Shown here one piece after another: positions 1-10,706 of a stretch of DNA of 64,000 bases. The translations under genes and the position numbers were made by a program. Origin of the DNA: Tetmemena sp. SeJ-2015. Taxonomy: Eukaryota; Ciliophora; Spirotrichea; Sporadotrichida; Oxytrichidae. The notes under the pieces were generated by a model. It saw nothing but the letters and a program-made list of their open reading frames with translations, had not been told where the DNA came from and ran no database searches. Where the stretch lies: assembly GCA_027382625.1 (NCBI GenBank), contig JAJKFJ010022597.1:62001-126000 (forward strand). Direction: 5' to 3'. Positions within the stretch are counted from its first letter, which is position 1; each line of letters opens with the position of its first letter.

Positions 1-17
1 AAATAAATATATTCAAA

Positions 18-1349
18 ATGGAAAATTCTAGTAATGCGGAGGAAGCAAAGCAAGAATAAAGCAGTTTAGGACCGAATGGCGAGCATATACATATGTAGAA
101 GAAACTTTCTGGCCAAGATCAAGCCGTGATAGAAACTTCAAATGATGCCCTAGTTACCAAGGTGTAGGTATTCTTCCTTTATCATTAGTCTTAAACTCTG
201 AACAATGAGTAAATTGCTTATAGATATGCAGCTCAGCTCGGTTACTTTAAGGACAACTTTAGTAATCACTTCTTGAGGACGAAAAAGAAGATGTATCCCA
301 TAATCAATAGGGGTACTTGGGCACGCGTATAATCTATTCAACAAATACTCTATCGCTTCTTAAATCAATATGTGGGAGTGAATTCGATTCCTGGCTAAAG
401 AGTGAATGTGCTTGTACTGGGAGCAGGATATGACACGAGATTTTTCAATCTTCAAGAGGATATAATCAATGGATAGCTACCAGCTTCAATGAAAGGAAAA
501 TGTTACCTTCGTAGAGATAGATTTAACTTTATTCTTTCGTTCATAATACTTCTTGAGTTGTTAGATTTCCATGAAGTTGTTACAAAGAAGATTCAAATGA
601 TTAAGAAGACAGCAGCTTTCAGCGATTTGATCGCAACACAATCTGAAAAGGAGTTAGGGTTAGCTCTGATTCATGAGAGGCACATCAACAGCCATTAGTA
701 CAAGCTCTTTTCGTAAGATTTGCGCGAGACGGAAATCCTCAAGCAGAATCTATTTAATCTAGGAGTTGACTTCACAAGGCCAACACTTGTTATAACTGAA
801 TGCCTACTTATTTACATGAAGAAGGAAGAATCAGAGCCTATTCTGAGGGCGATTTCAGAGACATTTACAGGAGATCTAGCTTAAACCTCTTTTAATATGG
901 GCTTTAAATTGCTATAAATCCTGAAAGTTTATGCAAACTTTGAAATGATTCACCCTGGTGATCCTTTTGGAAGAGTGATGCTCGAAAATCTGGAGGTAAT
1001 AAATTTAAATTGTAACTCTATAATAGGAAAGAGGATTTTTAATTGATATCTTAAAAATTTATTAAGGATGCTAGCTTCTAGGGATCCATGATTGCCCAAA
1101 CGAGGATTTCCAGATTCAGAGAATGAAGGAAGTGGCAGGAATGACATCAGCTGAGTGCATTGATATGAGTGAAGTCTATGCGAAGAGACTAGATTAAACT
1201 GAAAAGCACAGAATAGAGAGGCTTGAAATATTTGATGAGTTCGAAGAGTGGAATCTTTTACAAAAGCATATTCTATTTTAAAGCATTACTGCTTATGCCT
1301 GGGGAAAAGAATAGCAGATGCAGTAAATGAAGAAGCAATATTCATCTGA
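18..1349 (+). CDS. LCMT1: Leucine carboxyl methyltransferase 1 (PP2A C-subunit methyltransferase)
   Basis: SAM-dependent enzyme that methylates the C-terminal leucine of the PP2A catalytic subunit. Visible motifs: GYFKDNFSNHF and INRGTWARV near the N-terminus, the SAM-binding loop LGAGYDTRFF, then ENVTFVEIDFHEVVTKK, PFGRVMLENLE and a HYCLCLGK end, all in the order found in human LCMT1. The frame is interrupted by four IES-like inserts (457-493, 518-561, 1032-1064, 1263-1279) and one GTAATA..AATAG intron (996-1026). Removing them gives EENVTFVEIDF and NLEERGCQLLGI, which match the family. TAA/TAG are read as Gln; the TGA at 1347 is the stop. A further small interruption is likely around 155-215, where the N-terminal KRYA-type motif is broken. 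It is tail-to-tail with the VPS28 gene. Confidence 0.9.
457..493. other. IES, 37 nt, pointer AGGA (LCMT1)
   Basis: AGGA occurs at 457-460 and 494-497. Deleting 457-493 joins FNLQE to ENVTFVEIDF in frame and removes an in-frame TGA that every longer reading meets at 490. Confidence 0.8.
518..561. other. IES, 44 nt, pointer TAGATTT (LCMT1)
   Basis: A 7-nt direct repeat TAGATTT lies at 518-524 and 562-568. Deletion restores FVEIDFHEVV, the conserved strand following the SAM site. The body is AT-rich. Confidence 0.85.
1032..1064. other. IES, 33 nt, pointer AGGAT (LCMT1)
   Basis: AGGAT is at 1032-1036 and 1065-1069. The insert holds TGA and is AT-rich. Together with removal of the adjacent intron 996-1026 it restores NLEERGCQLLGI. 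IES and intron lie only 5 nt apart. Confidence 0.8.
1263..1279. other. IES, 17 nt, pointer AAAGCAT (LCMT1)
   Basis: AAAGCAT is at 1263-1269 and 1280-1286. Deletion gives LLQKHYCLCLGK, matching the family's HYCLCWA end, and moves the frame to a stop at 1347. Confidence 0.85.
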
Positions 1350-1483
1350 CAGAAGAAAAAAAAGACTAGACTAACTTAGAGAGAATAATTGTACAAATTT
1401 ATGATTAAGCAAGTGTTTACACATTTAACTTATCTAGCTTTATATAATCTCTTGGCGAATCTATCTATCTTTCCACCAATCTT

Positions 1484-2092
1484 TCATTTCATAGAGAGGA
1501 TTCTCTTGAAGTCATTATATACGTTGTCAGTGTCAAACTTAAGTTGTCTAATCTGATTTTCATCTAAGTCATCATGTGAGTTCTTGCTCTCTAGGTTTCT
1601 CGACCAGTTTTGCATGATAGAGATGCCTCTAAAGTCTTAGGGCAGGTTAGGGTAGCTCCCAAGAGCAATGGCACACTCTCTCACAAAGGGGAGAATTTAA
1701 TCTACAGATAGCAAGCCCATTGCAAGTGCATCATTCAGTGAAATTAGTTTAGAAGTAATGTCGAAAACTCTTTGTCCCTATAATAATAGATTCGTCAACA
1801 ACACCTTTCTTATCAACTTATTCTGGTAGCTTGAGCTGTGCATTTTTATCACGCTCAAAATTCTTAAATCTTCACTTACCATTCCTGAATCAATGTCCTC
1901 TCCTTTGTAGGCACTCTTGTTTTCCTTTATTCTTCAAAGTAAATATAATAATTCTCATGATGGCGTTTTGACAATTTCCGAGCTCATAATCCTATAATTG
2001 AAGGTATTATAATACACAAATCCACCCTCTTTCTATCTTTTTGAATATAAGATCATTATCTCTTAAAAAGAAAAAGTACTGAGAATAGTCAT
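1484..2092 (-). CDS. VPS28: VPS28 (ESCRT-I subunit)
   Basis: Endosomal sorting (ESCRT-I) subunit. The C-terminal four-helix domain is clear: ITSKLISLNDALAMGLL..VDQILP..NLPQDF..W.RNLESKNSHDDLDENQIRQL.FD..NVYNDFKRIL corresponds to the VPS28 pattern MD.LKL..VAVDQV.P..LP.DFEG..W...L..M.ASDEL...Q.RQ..FD...YN.F. The N-terminal half reads ILYSKRQKEDYELG..AIMRIKENKSAYKGEDI after two IES-like deletions (1991-2025, 1929-1950) and resembles KLY.NKRERE.YD..A.LY.II...E.LEKAY. A third insert (1761-1791) and a GTAAGT intron near 1866-1891 lie in the linker. Stop TGA at 1486-1484. The start is uncertain: ATG at 2092 or 2056. Confidence 0.8.
1761..1791. other. IES, 31 nt, pointer TCG (VPS28)
   Basis: TCG at 1761-1763 and 1792-1794. 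Deletion joins KKGVVD to DITSKLISLNDAL in frame. The short pointer makes the exact edges less certain. Confidence 0.55.
1929..1950. other. IES, 22 nt, pointer ATTCT (VPS28)
   Basis: ATTCT at 1929-1933 and 1951-1955 flanks an AT-rich insert. Deletion changes the frame so that NAIMRI continues into KENKSAYKGED, restoring the N-terminal helix. Confidence 0.8.
1991..2025. other. IES, 35 nt, pointer CCT (VPS28)
   Basis: CCT at 1991-1993 and 2026-2028. Deletion joins LYSKRQKE to DYELG in frame, as in the NKRERE.YE motif of VPS28. Confidence 0.65.
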
Positions 2093-2977
2093 TTAACCTT
2101 TTTGGCACAAAATTTCTCGAAAATGCTACCAACATACCAGAATGAAGACGTCAATGTTTTAAACTCCAGCTCCATTCTTGGTCAGATTAAACTGATTGAG
2201 GAGGGTTTAAAGATTAATTCAAAGAAAATAGAATAAGGTTTTGCAATCTGAGTCATACTTAGGTCCCTCAACCTTTCCAGTCATGTAGGCATATTCCTTT
2301 AAATCTTTAGGCCATAATTAAATTACAAGATACTCTAGAGTTTTGACAATTTGATAAAGTCACTTAAATATTTGCAATACTATCTTTAAAATATTTGAAT
2401 GGAGTACATGTTCTGCAGCTTTTCAAATTATGCCTAGTTAAAGTGAGGAGAGGAAATTTTTTACCAACTCTATTTAACTGATTCTGGTTATAGATTGAAT
2501 ATCGTCCATTTATGACTGTCTCAAAGAAATTTACTACTATTCTAGTTTATCAAATTCTTAATTTAATTTATTAGGAATTAAGCATCCCTAACGGGCATAT
2601 AATACTTAATCGATTTAAAGTAATTCTCAGGCGTAACTCCTTCACCAGTTGTGCCACGTCACCGCGAAAGCCCATCGTCAGTTAGTTAGTGATGACGCAC
2701 TACCCCCCTTTATAGAGATGGAGGAGGATCTCTAAGTGGTCTTGCCAATCTAGCTCCATTGATGTCGACCTGAAATCCACCGGCTTTCCCAGATGTCACC
2801 GCAAAAACCCAACGTCCAATGCTGATCAGGCGCGGAAAAGGGAGAAAAAAATAGCAACCGGTATCAAATTCTTAAATTATCTAAGAGTAGAAAACAATAC
2901 ATATGCAATGTAGGTTGAAATATCAAAGAAATAAAAAACAGATACCACCAACCCATACTTTTCACACGCGTATTTAA
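2093..2977. other. Spacer with repeated GC-rich motif, no gene recognised
   Basis: No supported gene. Holds an imperfect direct repeat of about 22 nt beginning GTCACCGC (2658-2680 and 2794-2816) and a small hairpin CGTCA/TGACG at 2676-2697. Base composition is richer in G+C than other spacers here. Confidence 0.5.
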
Positions 2978-5900
2978 TCAACTAGTGAGGGTCCTAGTTT
3001 AAATCTTTATCTCTCCTTGGGGATTTTCATGTTTATCACTATTTTAAGCTAGTTGATCTAAGTCAAAACCTAAAACATAGATGTTAGAAATTGTACGATA
3101 AAAAAACTTAACTTTAATCTATAGATTCTTACCTTTTTCATTTGCCAGGTGAAGCAGACACAAAAAGTTAGTTTACAAAGACACCTAAACCTCATCCTCA
3201 TTTTCTATGTAGCTCTGGGTACGTTCGCAAATTTCGCTGAAGTTTAGAATCTAGTTTGATTTCATGGATCGAGGAGTTTGAACAGTGGAGGTATTGGCAG
3301 TATTTCTTTAATCCTCGGAGAAAAGAGTCTTCTCCTCAATGAAATTGCTCATAGTTTGTTTGATTCTCTTTATGTTGACTATATTTGATCTAAAGCGCTT
3401 CTTCTATTCTTTGATTTTATTTGCTTAAATTTGGGCTGAGCGCAGCTACTACTAATCTTACCAATTATTTTGCTGTAATTATCTAGAGGGGTCTTTATCA
3501 AGTGAGTTAATTTTCTAGTTATTATCTTTGGCAACATTTCTCTAAGTTTTCTTTTCTACCTTTAGAGGTACATAGGGAGCACCAGATGTGTTTACAACAT
3601 CTGGCATGTCCATAAATATTTCAAATAAATTATTGTATGCCCTCTGTAGGATCTACAAAGTCTACTTCACCCCCACCCTAACCTTCATCATGATAGTTTG
3701 CGAAGTCTTGTTGCTCATCAACTCGGACAGTATTTATTAAAGCATGCAGTTCGTCATCAGAATCCCCCTCATCTTAATCCTAGTGAGACTATTGAGAGCT
3801 TCTTTCAAATTCATTACTCCTAAAAGCAATAAAAAAAAAGTTTATACTCTCTCCCTTTCGAGTTATCAGATTTACGAAACTAGCCACATCTTCGGGGATC
3901 TCATAAAAAATAAGCACTATGAAGCGATGGTAAATTAATTAATTCATTATCAACGATAAGCTCCATCTCATCTAGTTCTTCATCTTAAATTAAATCTTCC
4001 TCCTCTTAATTGAGCTAGCTTGTTAAATCCTATGAACTCTGTTACTCCTTTCTTAACTTTCCCTTTCTTCCATAAAGATATTGGCTGTCATCTTACTGAT
4101 CTAACTATGATTAGGTCTCGCTTTACTGCTGTGAATATCTCTATATCCCTTCATCTTGTTGTGAATGCCTGATTCTAGAAGCCTACTTAACTTCCTCAGA
4201 ATCGTCATCCTCCTGCAGTTTACGCTCAAGATTATATATGGATAATGTGTGTGAGTTTAAATTAAATGAGATTGAAGAAGTACTTGAGCTTTTTAGAGTA
4301 CTAACTAAGTTACTCAGTCTTCGCTTGTCTAATTATATCAGAAGGAAGATTCATCAGCTTCTAGCACCTCTCCAGATACTTGTAGCTCTCGAGGTAATGA
4401 GTGAGCTCCTTGTCAAAATTTTCATCAGTCACCTGCTTTATATCCTTGTAAGTAAAGAGCTCGTTCTTTGAGCGCTTCAAAAATTAAGCCATCTCAAGGA
4501 AAGCCTTCTTCTTGACGTCTATGCTTTCATAGAGTTGCACCATCTTTTACGCCTCAGCTGATACCTTCCCCTTCTTGTTTTTCAGTTCAACTTACCCTAG
4601 GCCAAAGTTTTACATGTCTCTGAGTGGATCATAGTCCTTTCTTCTCCTCCTACTTTGCTATTGCAGCTGAGTTTATCTCTCGTCTTCAGCCTTCTGTTAC
4701 TAGAACATGAAGCGCTCATCATGTCTGAAGTCATCATGGTCTATCATCAAATCTAAGTCATCCCCTCCTCCATTTCCAAAGTTATCGAAGAAGTGATAGT
4801 TGCCATCTCTACCTGGGAGCGAGCCGTCAGGACGGCAAACCACGAGATCAGGGACCGGTCTATTCTGAAATTGCTTGGCGATGCCAGTCACGAATTTAAA
4901 GAAGCGACTATCCTTGCTTAGATATTCCTGCTTTACCTACTTATTCACATCTTCCTTCATCATGAGGATGTTCTCTCTTAAGTCATCTGAAATGTCCAAC
5001 TCAGTCTTAACATTTAAACCAACAAAGTTCAGTATAAAAATATTTTATGAGTCAAGGTTCCAAACAATTCTTTCTCAACAGTCTTCTTCAGCTTAATTTA
5101 AATCTTATCGTGATTAAAAGTACTAATTTGCATATTTATTAAGTAAGCTACTTAGCATATAACCCCTTGTCATCCTCGTCTACTTTCTCTATCTTCTGTA
5201 GTTCATGAATTCCAGAGTCCAGAGTTATCATCACTGTGCGAGTGACACCCAAATTATTGACTAGAAGACCTGCCGCATTTGCTTCGTCAAACATCTAACT
5301 CGTCTTCTTGAAGAAAGGATCGAAGTACATTTCCTGGTTTATAGCCATCTCTTTAATATTTAAAGCATATACTCATATAAACTCTTTGAGTTCCTTCTTT
5401 TGCATAGACGACGCTCCTTCCAAGTGCTTCACATACTTATTCATTAATAAAATTAGGGTAAATTTAAACTTATCCAGCTCAAGAGTGTCTGGGTCAATAA
5501 CTTTAAAAAGCTGTAGTCAGCCATTTGAGAATCCTCTTCCTCCCCCTCTTCTTCCTCATTTTCTACTTTGCCTTGAGCTTTATTCTTTGCCTTTTTCTCT
5601 TCTTCTCCTTTGCCAAGTAGTTCGAGTGAAATTTTTCTCTGTAAACTTCGAGTCAGTTTCAGAACTTCTTCCACTTAAGCTCTACATGAAAACAAAAGAT
5701 GATCATTATATAACTGAGAGAAAGATAAAAATTAAGTGCTGAGGTTTTCATACTTACTCATGGATCTTGCCAAAGGCTTGAATGGAAAGTGCTACAATAT
5801 TTTTAGGAGCTTAATTGAGGAAATCAAATTTGACTTTAAGTAAATACTCCATCGGTTGTCCCAGTCAATATCATCTTCGTCTGCACTCTAAATTTTAGGT

Positions 5901-6218
5901 TCGAGAGTGAACCCTCCGCCCACTCCTATCCCACCCAATTCATTATGAAGAATGCGCCTTTACTCCTCCTCTCTCACTCTATTCTTGAAACTTAGTGCAC
6001 ACGCTTCACAAAAGGGCTTAAGCAGAAGCAGAAAATCAGTTTGCAAATCAAACGACCCGCCCTTCTTTATTTTCTATGAAAAAGTTGCAAAAAAATGTTT
6101 AGCATAGTGAAAATGTTTTTAAACTTTTTAGTTGTAAATTTTAAAGATCTAAGCTTACATTATCCTTAACCTTTTGAATAACTTCCATTAGCAGCTTAAG
6201 TATTTAGTCCTAACTCAT
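2978..6218 (-). CDS. Condensin subunit CAP-H (kleisin, barren/Brn1)
   Basis: Kleisin that closes the SMC2-SMC4 ring of condensin in mitotic chromosome compaction. Diagnostic pieces: YFDPFFKKTSQMFDEANAAG followed by LLVNNL (family: DPLF.KTS..FDE..A.GLL.NNL), and near the C-terminus FLCLLHLANEKG (family: CLLHLANEKNL). Between them lie acidic and Gln-rich linkers and a predicted coiled region. The N-terminal IQKVKDNKIKKGG is reminiscent of the CAP-H ENKIT.KN segment. Several IESs (5349-5381, 5029-5051, probably 5092-5150) and GT..AG introns (for example near 3060-3130) interrupt it. The stop is TGA at 2980-2978; the ATG at 6218 (MSQDQILK) is the most upstream plausible start. Exon/MDS joins in the central acidic part are not all resolved. 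Confidence 0.75.
5029..5051. other. IES, 23 nt, pointer TCA (CAP-H)
   Basis: TCA at 5029-5031 and 5052-5054. Deletion joins ELFGTL to NFVGLNVKTELD and removes a TGA. AT-rich body. Confidence 0.65.
5349..5381. other. IES, 33 nt, pointer CTCTTT (CAP-H)
   Basis: CTCTTT at 5349-5354 and 5382-5387 flanks an AT-rich body containing an in-frame TGA (minus strand). Deletion joins KKELKE to MAINQEMYFDPFF without frame change. This insert first suggested UGA=Trp, which was rejected. Confidence 0.8.
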
Positions 6219-6623
6219 AGATTATAATACACTTTTATTATAATCTGTATTATAATAATAATAATTTATATATGAGATTCAAAAGCTGCTCTCTGATCTG
6301 AGACAATTTGTTGCATTTAGTTGCTGCTTCTCACTTGAGAATTTATGTTGTCCATTAATTTAGCTTCTCCAAATAAGACAATTTCAAAATTAAACCTTAT
6401 TTGTAAATGAAATTTATTCTATTCACTCTTTAAAGTTTATAATGAATTAATCCGCAAATTGATATAGAAGTAATTTCCATAATTGTATGAGTATTTTTGA
6501 AACACACTTAGAATTGATCGATAAATAATTTATATTAAATTGAAATTTACTATTTACAATATCAATATAAAACTAGCACATATGCATACTTTATATTTTG
6601 AATTGACTATTTGAAATCGAAAA
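6219..6623. other. AT-rich divergent spacer
   Basis: Between the divergently transcribed CAP-H and MAN1-like starts. Long A/T runs, no coding evidence; presumably holds both promoters. Confidence 0.5.
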
Positions 6624-9600
6624 ATGAAATAAAGCACATCTTCTGCTACTTAGAAGCAAGTTCCGACCAATGGCTAAGGTGGAGGCTCCACCTCCAGAAG
6701 CAATAACAAAACAGTTCCAAATGCTTAAGACCCCAGTCAAGGCTACCAGAGGAAAGTGGAGTGGGATAACAAAGACTGGGATAGAGCCTGGGCAATGCCT
6801 CTGGACGAACTAAGAGAAAGAGTCATCCAGCTGGGATATAAAAAGCCCCTCACAAAGCTCGATAAAGGTGACACAGTAGAAATTTATCTTGAACTCATCA
6901 CTAAAGTAAGTTCTTCAATGTGTAAATAATGTATTCAATTCTCTGTTAAACCTTTAATCAATGAGGATTAATTAATCTGGAGACATTTTACTATTTTTAT
7001 TTTTATTCGTTTAAAGTTTATAGCTTCGAGAGTTGCAGAGAAGGCAGCAAAAAGGTTCAGCCAGCACTAAGAAAGCAAATGTGTCGCCAATGAGAGCAGC
7101 AGGTGACTAATCTCAATTCAGTCTGAATAATTAAACCGCGAGTGCCTAACAAAGAGCGCAAAAATCTAAGAAAAGAAAAGTGAACGAGGCCAACAATCTG
7201 GAGAATTACGATGAGGATTCTTACTTCAGTGAGGAAAGTTCACAGCAAAGAAAAATCTATCCGAAATTATGAATACCTCTTATTCTTATAAAGTAAAAGA
7301 ATTGGAAAGAAGAGCGTGGGAAAGCGTAGAGAAACAGATAAAGACGCCCCTGAAGGATACTAAAACCCCGTCTTAATGAAGCCAAGCTAAAATAATCAGA
7401 CTTAAAAAAGTGCAACTCAATAACCTGCGAGAAATAATAGTGTCCCTGCTTTCTTGAAGGCACACGAAAAGGACAACTCTAGAGAGCTGATCAGAAGCAA
7501 CCCAAACTTAGACAAGTCAGCTCAAAATCAGTTGTTGAACCAAAATAATCCTCACTCTCTCACTTAGAGTATGAGGCCTGCCGATTTGGCATAATAGCTG
7601 GCAAGACAAAATAAACGCAAGCAGTGGTTTCAAAAGGACAAAGCCAGATGAATCAGAATCAATTGAGTCCTCTGCTCAAGAATCCCAAAAAGCTAGTACT
7701 TAAAGAGCTTCCAGAAATGATCCAATTTAAGGCTAGCCTCAAATTAGAAAGTCAAGATCGCCAAATGATAGGATTGGATAAGGCGATGAGAAGAGTCTCC
7801 CAAGGGCTCAGCAACTTCAAGGCTTGATGGATTAAGTCAAGAAAGTGGATCAACAGCTTTTCACAAGTATATTGTTACTATTTTTAGCTAAACCATTCTC
7901 ATCCCATCAACCAATCTACTGATGAATGGAAGTAGAAGCTGGCTAGGGCTTAAAGCTTAGCTGATAAAAGTGATAGTGAGCCAAGTGTGCAGGAGATATA
8001 AATTAATCGACCTTAATAGAGAGACTCCATTAAAAGCTAAAATGCTCATAGAGTTTCTACACAACCTCAACTTCCTAATATTGTCTAAATGAGAATTTAA
8101 AGAAAAGATTTAAGGAATTTATAAGAGATAAACCAATTACATTTGATTAAATGTAATAACATAACAGTGACAGATATAAGAAATTCACCATCAAGTGAAA
8201 GTTCTCTTTTGCTATCTTGATAATTTGTTTATTCTGGGCAGGAACCAGTAATAAAGATAGAGTAGAACAATTTTGACAGACTCACTCAAGCTATCAATTA
8301 AGTTCAACCTGCGCAGCCCAGGGAAGAATTTAATTCGAAATCTCATCAGCACTAGCCTTAAAATCAGTTTGCTATGAATGAGCCTTCTCCTTCTCCATTC
8401 ATTCAATCAAAATATTCCTCTGTTAAAACTGTTAAATCAAGCTTTGGCACTTAAGTTAAGCCTCCTTCCTATATGCTAAAATTTAAGCAAATGATACAGT
8501 ATTTGTATTTTAAGCTTAACGCAGGTCCTTCTATGGCAAATCAGTCGTAAAGACCTTCACTTACACCTCAATCATAGCTGAATCAACAGGCCTCCTATTC
8601 AAATAGAAATTCCCTCATCTCTAATAATGGGGAGAGATTTTCACATCGATCAGGGCTTGACAGAGGACTCACTTAAGGTGCGTAGTAAGCAGCAATAAAC
8701 TCAGCCTGGACCTAGATTCAACTTCAACTAGAACCCAACCAGCTTTGATTTAACATCTAATTAAGGTGCTGGAAATGGATACGCTCAGCAAAGATCAAGC
8801 GTCCAACCTTCTACTATGAGGAGGTTCAATGATCAAGTTTTCTAGAACTTAATCATTTTAAGGACTTTAATTTCTCTTTTTAAACAGTACGCAATCTTAA
8901 AAGCTGGAGCCAAGAGGAGTCTTGCTTAAATAGCCCTCCACAACTAGGAACAATGACTTTGATCCATCTTAAGAAGAAATAATTTAACTCTGGTTAAATT
9001 TATCTTTTTTATCCGTCCCCAAGTTTTTAAATGCCAGTGAATAGACAAAGCAGCCTCAGCGATTAGAACTTGCTAAGGAACTTGGGAGGAGAGCGTAGAC
9101 TCTCCAACACTAATAACATCAGTGAAGGTGGCCCCTACATTAGAGACAGCAAGCGTAGACAACATTAGGACTAATCAAGGAGGTCAAATAATCAAAGTAC
9201 AAACTAAGTTTTTCAGGGAAATCTACCATCTGCTTTAGAGAGAGATCACGACTATTCCAATAGACCATCTTTGGAAAAGAGATCAAACCTAAGTAGGCAG
9301 AGCGAGAAAAGAGAGCCTGAAAACTTTGCTACAAGATGTATCCCTTACTTGGTAGGCTTGGTAATTGCGCTACTCTTGACATCTCTGCTCTATTATGAGT
9401 TCGTGATTTAGAAGGGACCTGTTTATTGCCCTAAAGACTTCTCCCCTAACATGAAATCACTCATTGACAGCACTTAAAGTTGCGGAGAGCTTTAATACGA
9501 TGACCATAGCTACTAGTTTAATAATTATTTCATCTCTATCTATTAAGAAGTTGTGCAAGCAGTATAAGAATTGTCAACCTTGTCTTAAGGAATTTAAAGG

Positions 9601-10526
9601 TGTTAATAATTTAATCTTGTCCTGAGAATGGATTGTGCTAAGATGGAAAGTTTTTGGGTTGCAAAAAGGGCTTCTCAAAGTAGGGAGCTCAATGTAGAGA
9701 AAGTATTGAAGTTATTCTCGCAACAGATAGCGTGCTAGATGCATTCTAAAGTAAACTTTAGTATCTCCATGGGTCCTTTTTATCAGGCGAAGACTTCACT
9801 AAGACTTTGAGATTTTCAGATTTAGAGCATCTTGCACATCTTGAAAAAATGAAAGGAAATAGAGACTTCACAGAAGAGTAATTGATGAATAGAATCGTTC
9901 AAATACTGAACTATAACAGAGGTAAGGTCTTTCATTAGTTTAACTTCTCTTTTAGGAAGTAATGATTACGACATAAATTGGGATGACAGTTTCGCTATAA
10001 GTTAAGCAACAAGTGGCATGATTTACTTCTACAGCAAGCAGGCCACATTCACTTACTAGTAGATCCTAAAGAATTTCCTTAGAGACAATTTGATCTTCAT
10101 TATCCTGGGGACACTTCTTTTCATAGTCATTGCTAGGAAAGTAATGCTACTTTTATTTGTTTAAGTGTATCTGTTTTTAGGTGTTTATATACTTGAAAAG
10201 CAAGAAGGCCTACTCTCTCGCTGATCAAATTTTCAAGCGAGTGAAGAAAAATCTGCAGAGTTAAGTTGGCGTAGTCGCAGGAGCTTCTCAAAGCGATATA
10301 TTGAGGTTGTTCATGGAAACTGAAAACAAGAATGATAAGCTACCCAGAAATGAGACTACTTTAGAATAAATATTGATTGATATGTTTATCACTTCAATCT
10401 ATGTTTTCTACTTTCTACAACAAAGTATGGCCACTCATGGACTAGATGAGGAAAAAGGATAAGTAGATCTAGGTGTTTGAAAGGATGGAATTCGGCCAAT
10501 ATAGGCCTGTCTGGTAACTCAAATGA
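6624..10526 (+). CDS. MAN1/Src1/Heh-like inner nuclear membrane protein
   Basis: Predicted integral inner nuclear membrane protein. The N-terminus (MKQSTSSATQ..) leads to a HeH/LEM-like helix-extension-helix segment, AMPLDELRERVIQLGYKKPL, then a long Q/N/S-rich nucleoplasmic region. A first membrane segment (VGLVIALLLTSLLYYEFVI, about 9355-9405) is followed by a Cys-containing MSC-type luminal domain (CPKDFSPNM, SCGELQYDDHSYQF), a second membrane segment (LIFIIILGTLLFIVIA, about 10090-10140), and a winged-helix tail ending VWPLMDQMRKKDKQIQVF..VWQLK-stop as in MAN1. The intron 6906-7023 is clear. IESs at 7247-7305, 7374-7387, 7605-7636 and 10381-10399 restore the frame; others in 7800-9000 are unresolved. 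TGA at 10524 aligns with the family's C-terminus. Confidence 0.75.
7247..7305. other. IES, 59 nt, pointer AAAGAA (MAN1-like)
   Basis: AAAGAA at 7247-7252 and 7306-7311. Deletion removes a TGA and joins SSQQR to RAWESVEKQIKTPLKD. Confidence 0.6.
7374..7387. other. IES, 14 nt, pointer TAA (MAN1-like)
   Basis: TAA at 7374-7376 and 7388-7390. Deletion removes a TGA and joins KTPS to QNNQTQKSATQQP. Confidence 0.6.
7605..7636. other. IES, 32 nt, pointer GACAAA (MAN1-like)
   Basis: GACAAA at 7605-7610 and 7637-7642. Deletion joins ADLAQQLARQ to SQMNQNQLSPLLK and avoids a TGA that ends the unedited frame. Confidence 0.8.
10381..10399. other. IES, 19 nt, pointer TATGTTT (MAN1-like)
   Basis: A 7-nt repeat TATGTTT at 10381-10387 and 10400-10406. 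Deletion gives ILIDMFSTFYNKVWPLMDQ, restoring the MAN1 winged-helix Trp motif. Confidence 0.85.
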
Positions 10527-10706
10527 TTATAGGAGTTTTCAATAAATTTGCGAAATATTTAAAGTTGAAATTGAAATTTTCTCGCAAAAGGCAGATTGAG
10601 GAGTAATCAAATGTATCATAAATCAAATATATATTAAGAGATAGAATCTCTTTAAATCCAAACAAAGGAAGGATAGCACAAACTGAATGAAACATCAACG
10701 TAGAGA

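Noticed and set aside
512..564. A 54-nt intron GTAGAG..GTTAG in LCMT1
   Set aside because: It has plausible splice ends, but joining there gives a poor motif. The TAGATTT IES gives VEIDFHEVV, which matches LCMT1.
5349..5387. UGA read as tryptophan (karyorelict-like code)
   Set aside because: Several frames stay open if TGA is Trp (here, and in VPS28 and the MAN1-like gene). In each case the TGA lies in an AT-rich insert bounded by a direct repeat, and deletion gives a better family match. No conserved Trp was found to be encoded by TGA.
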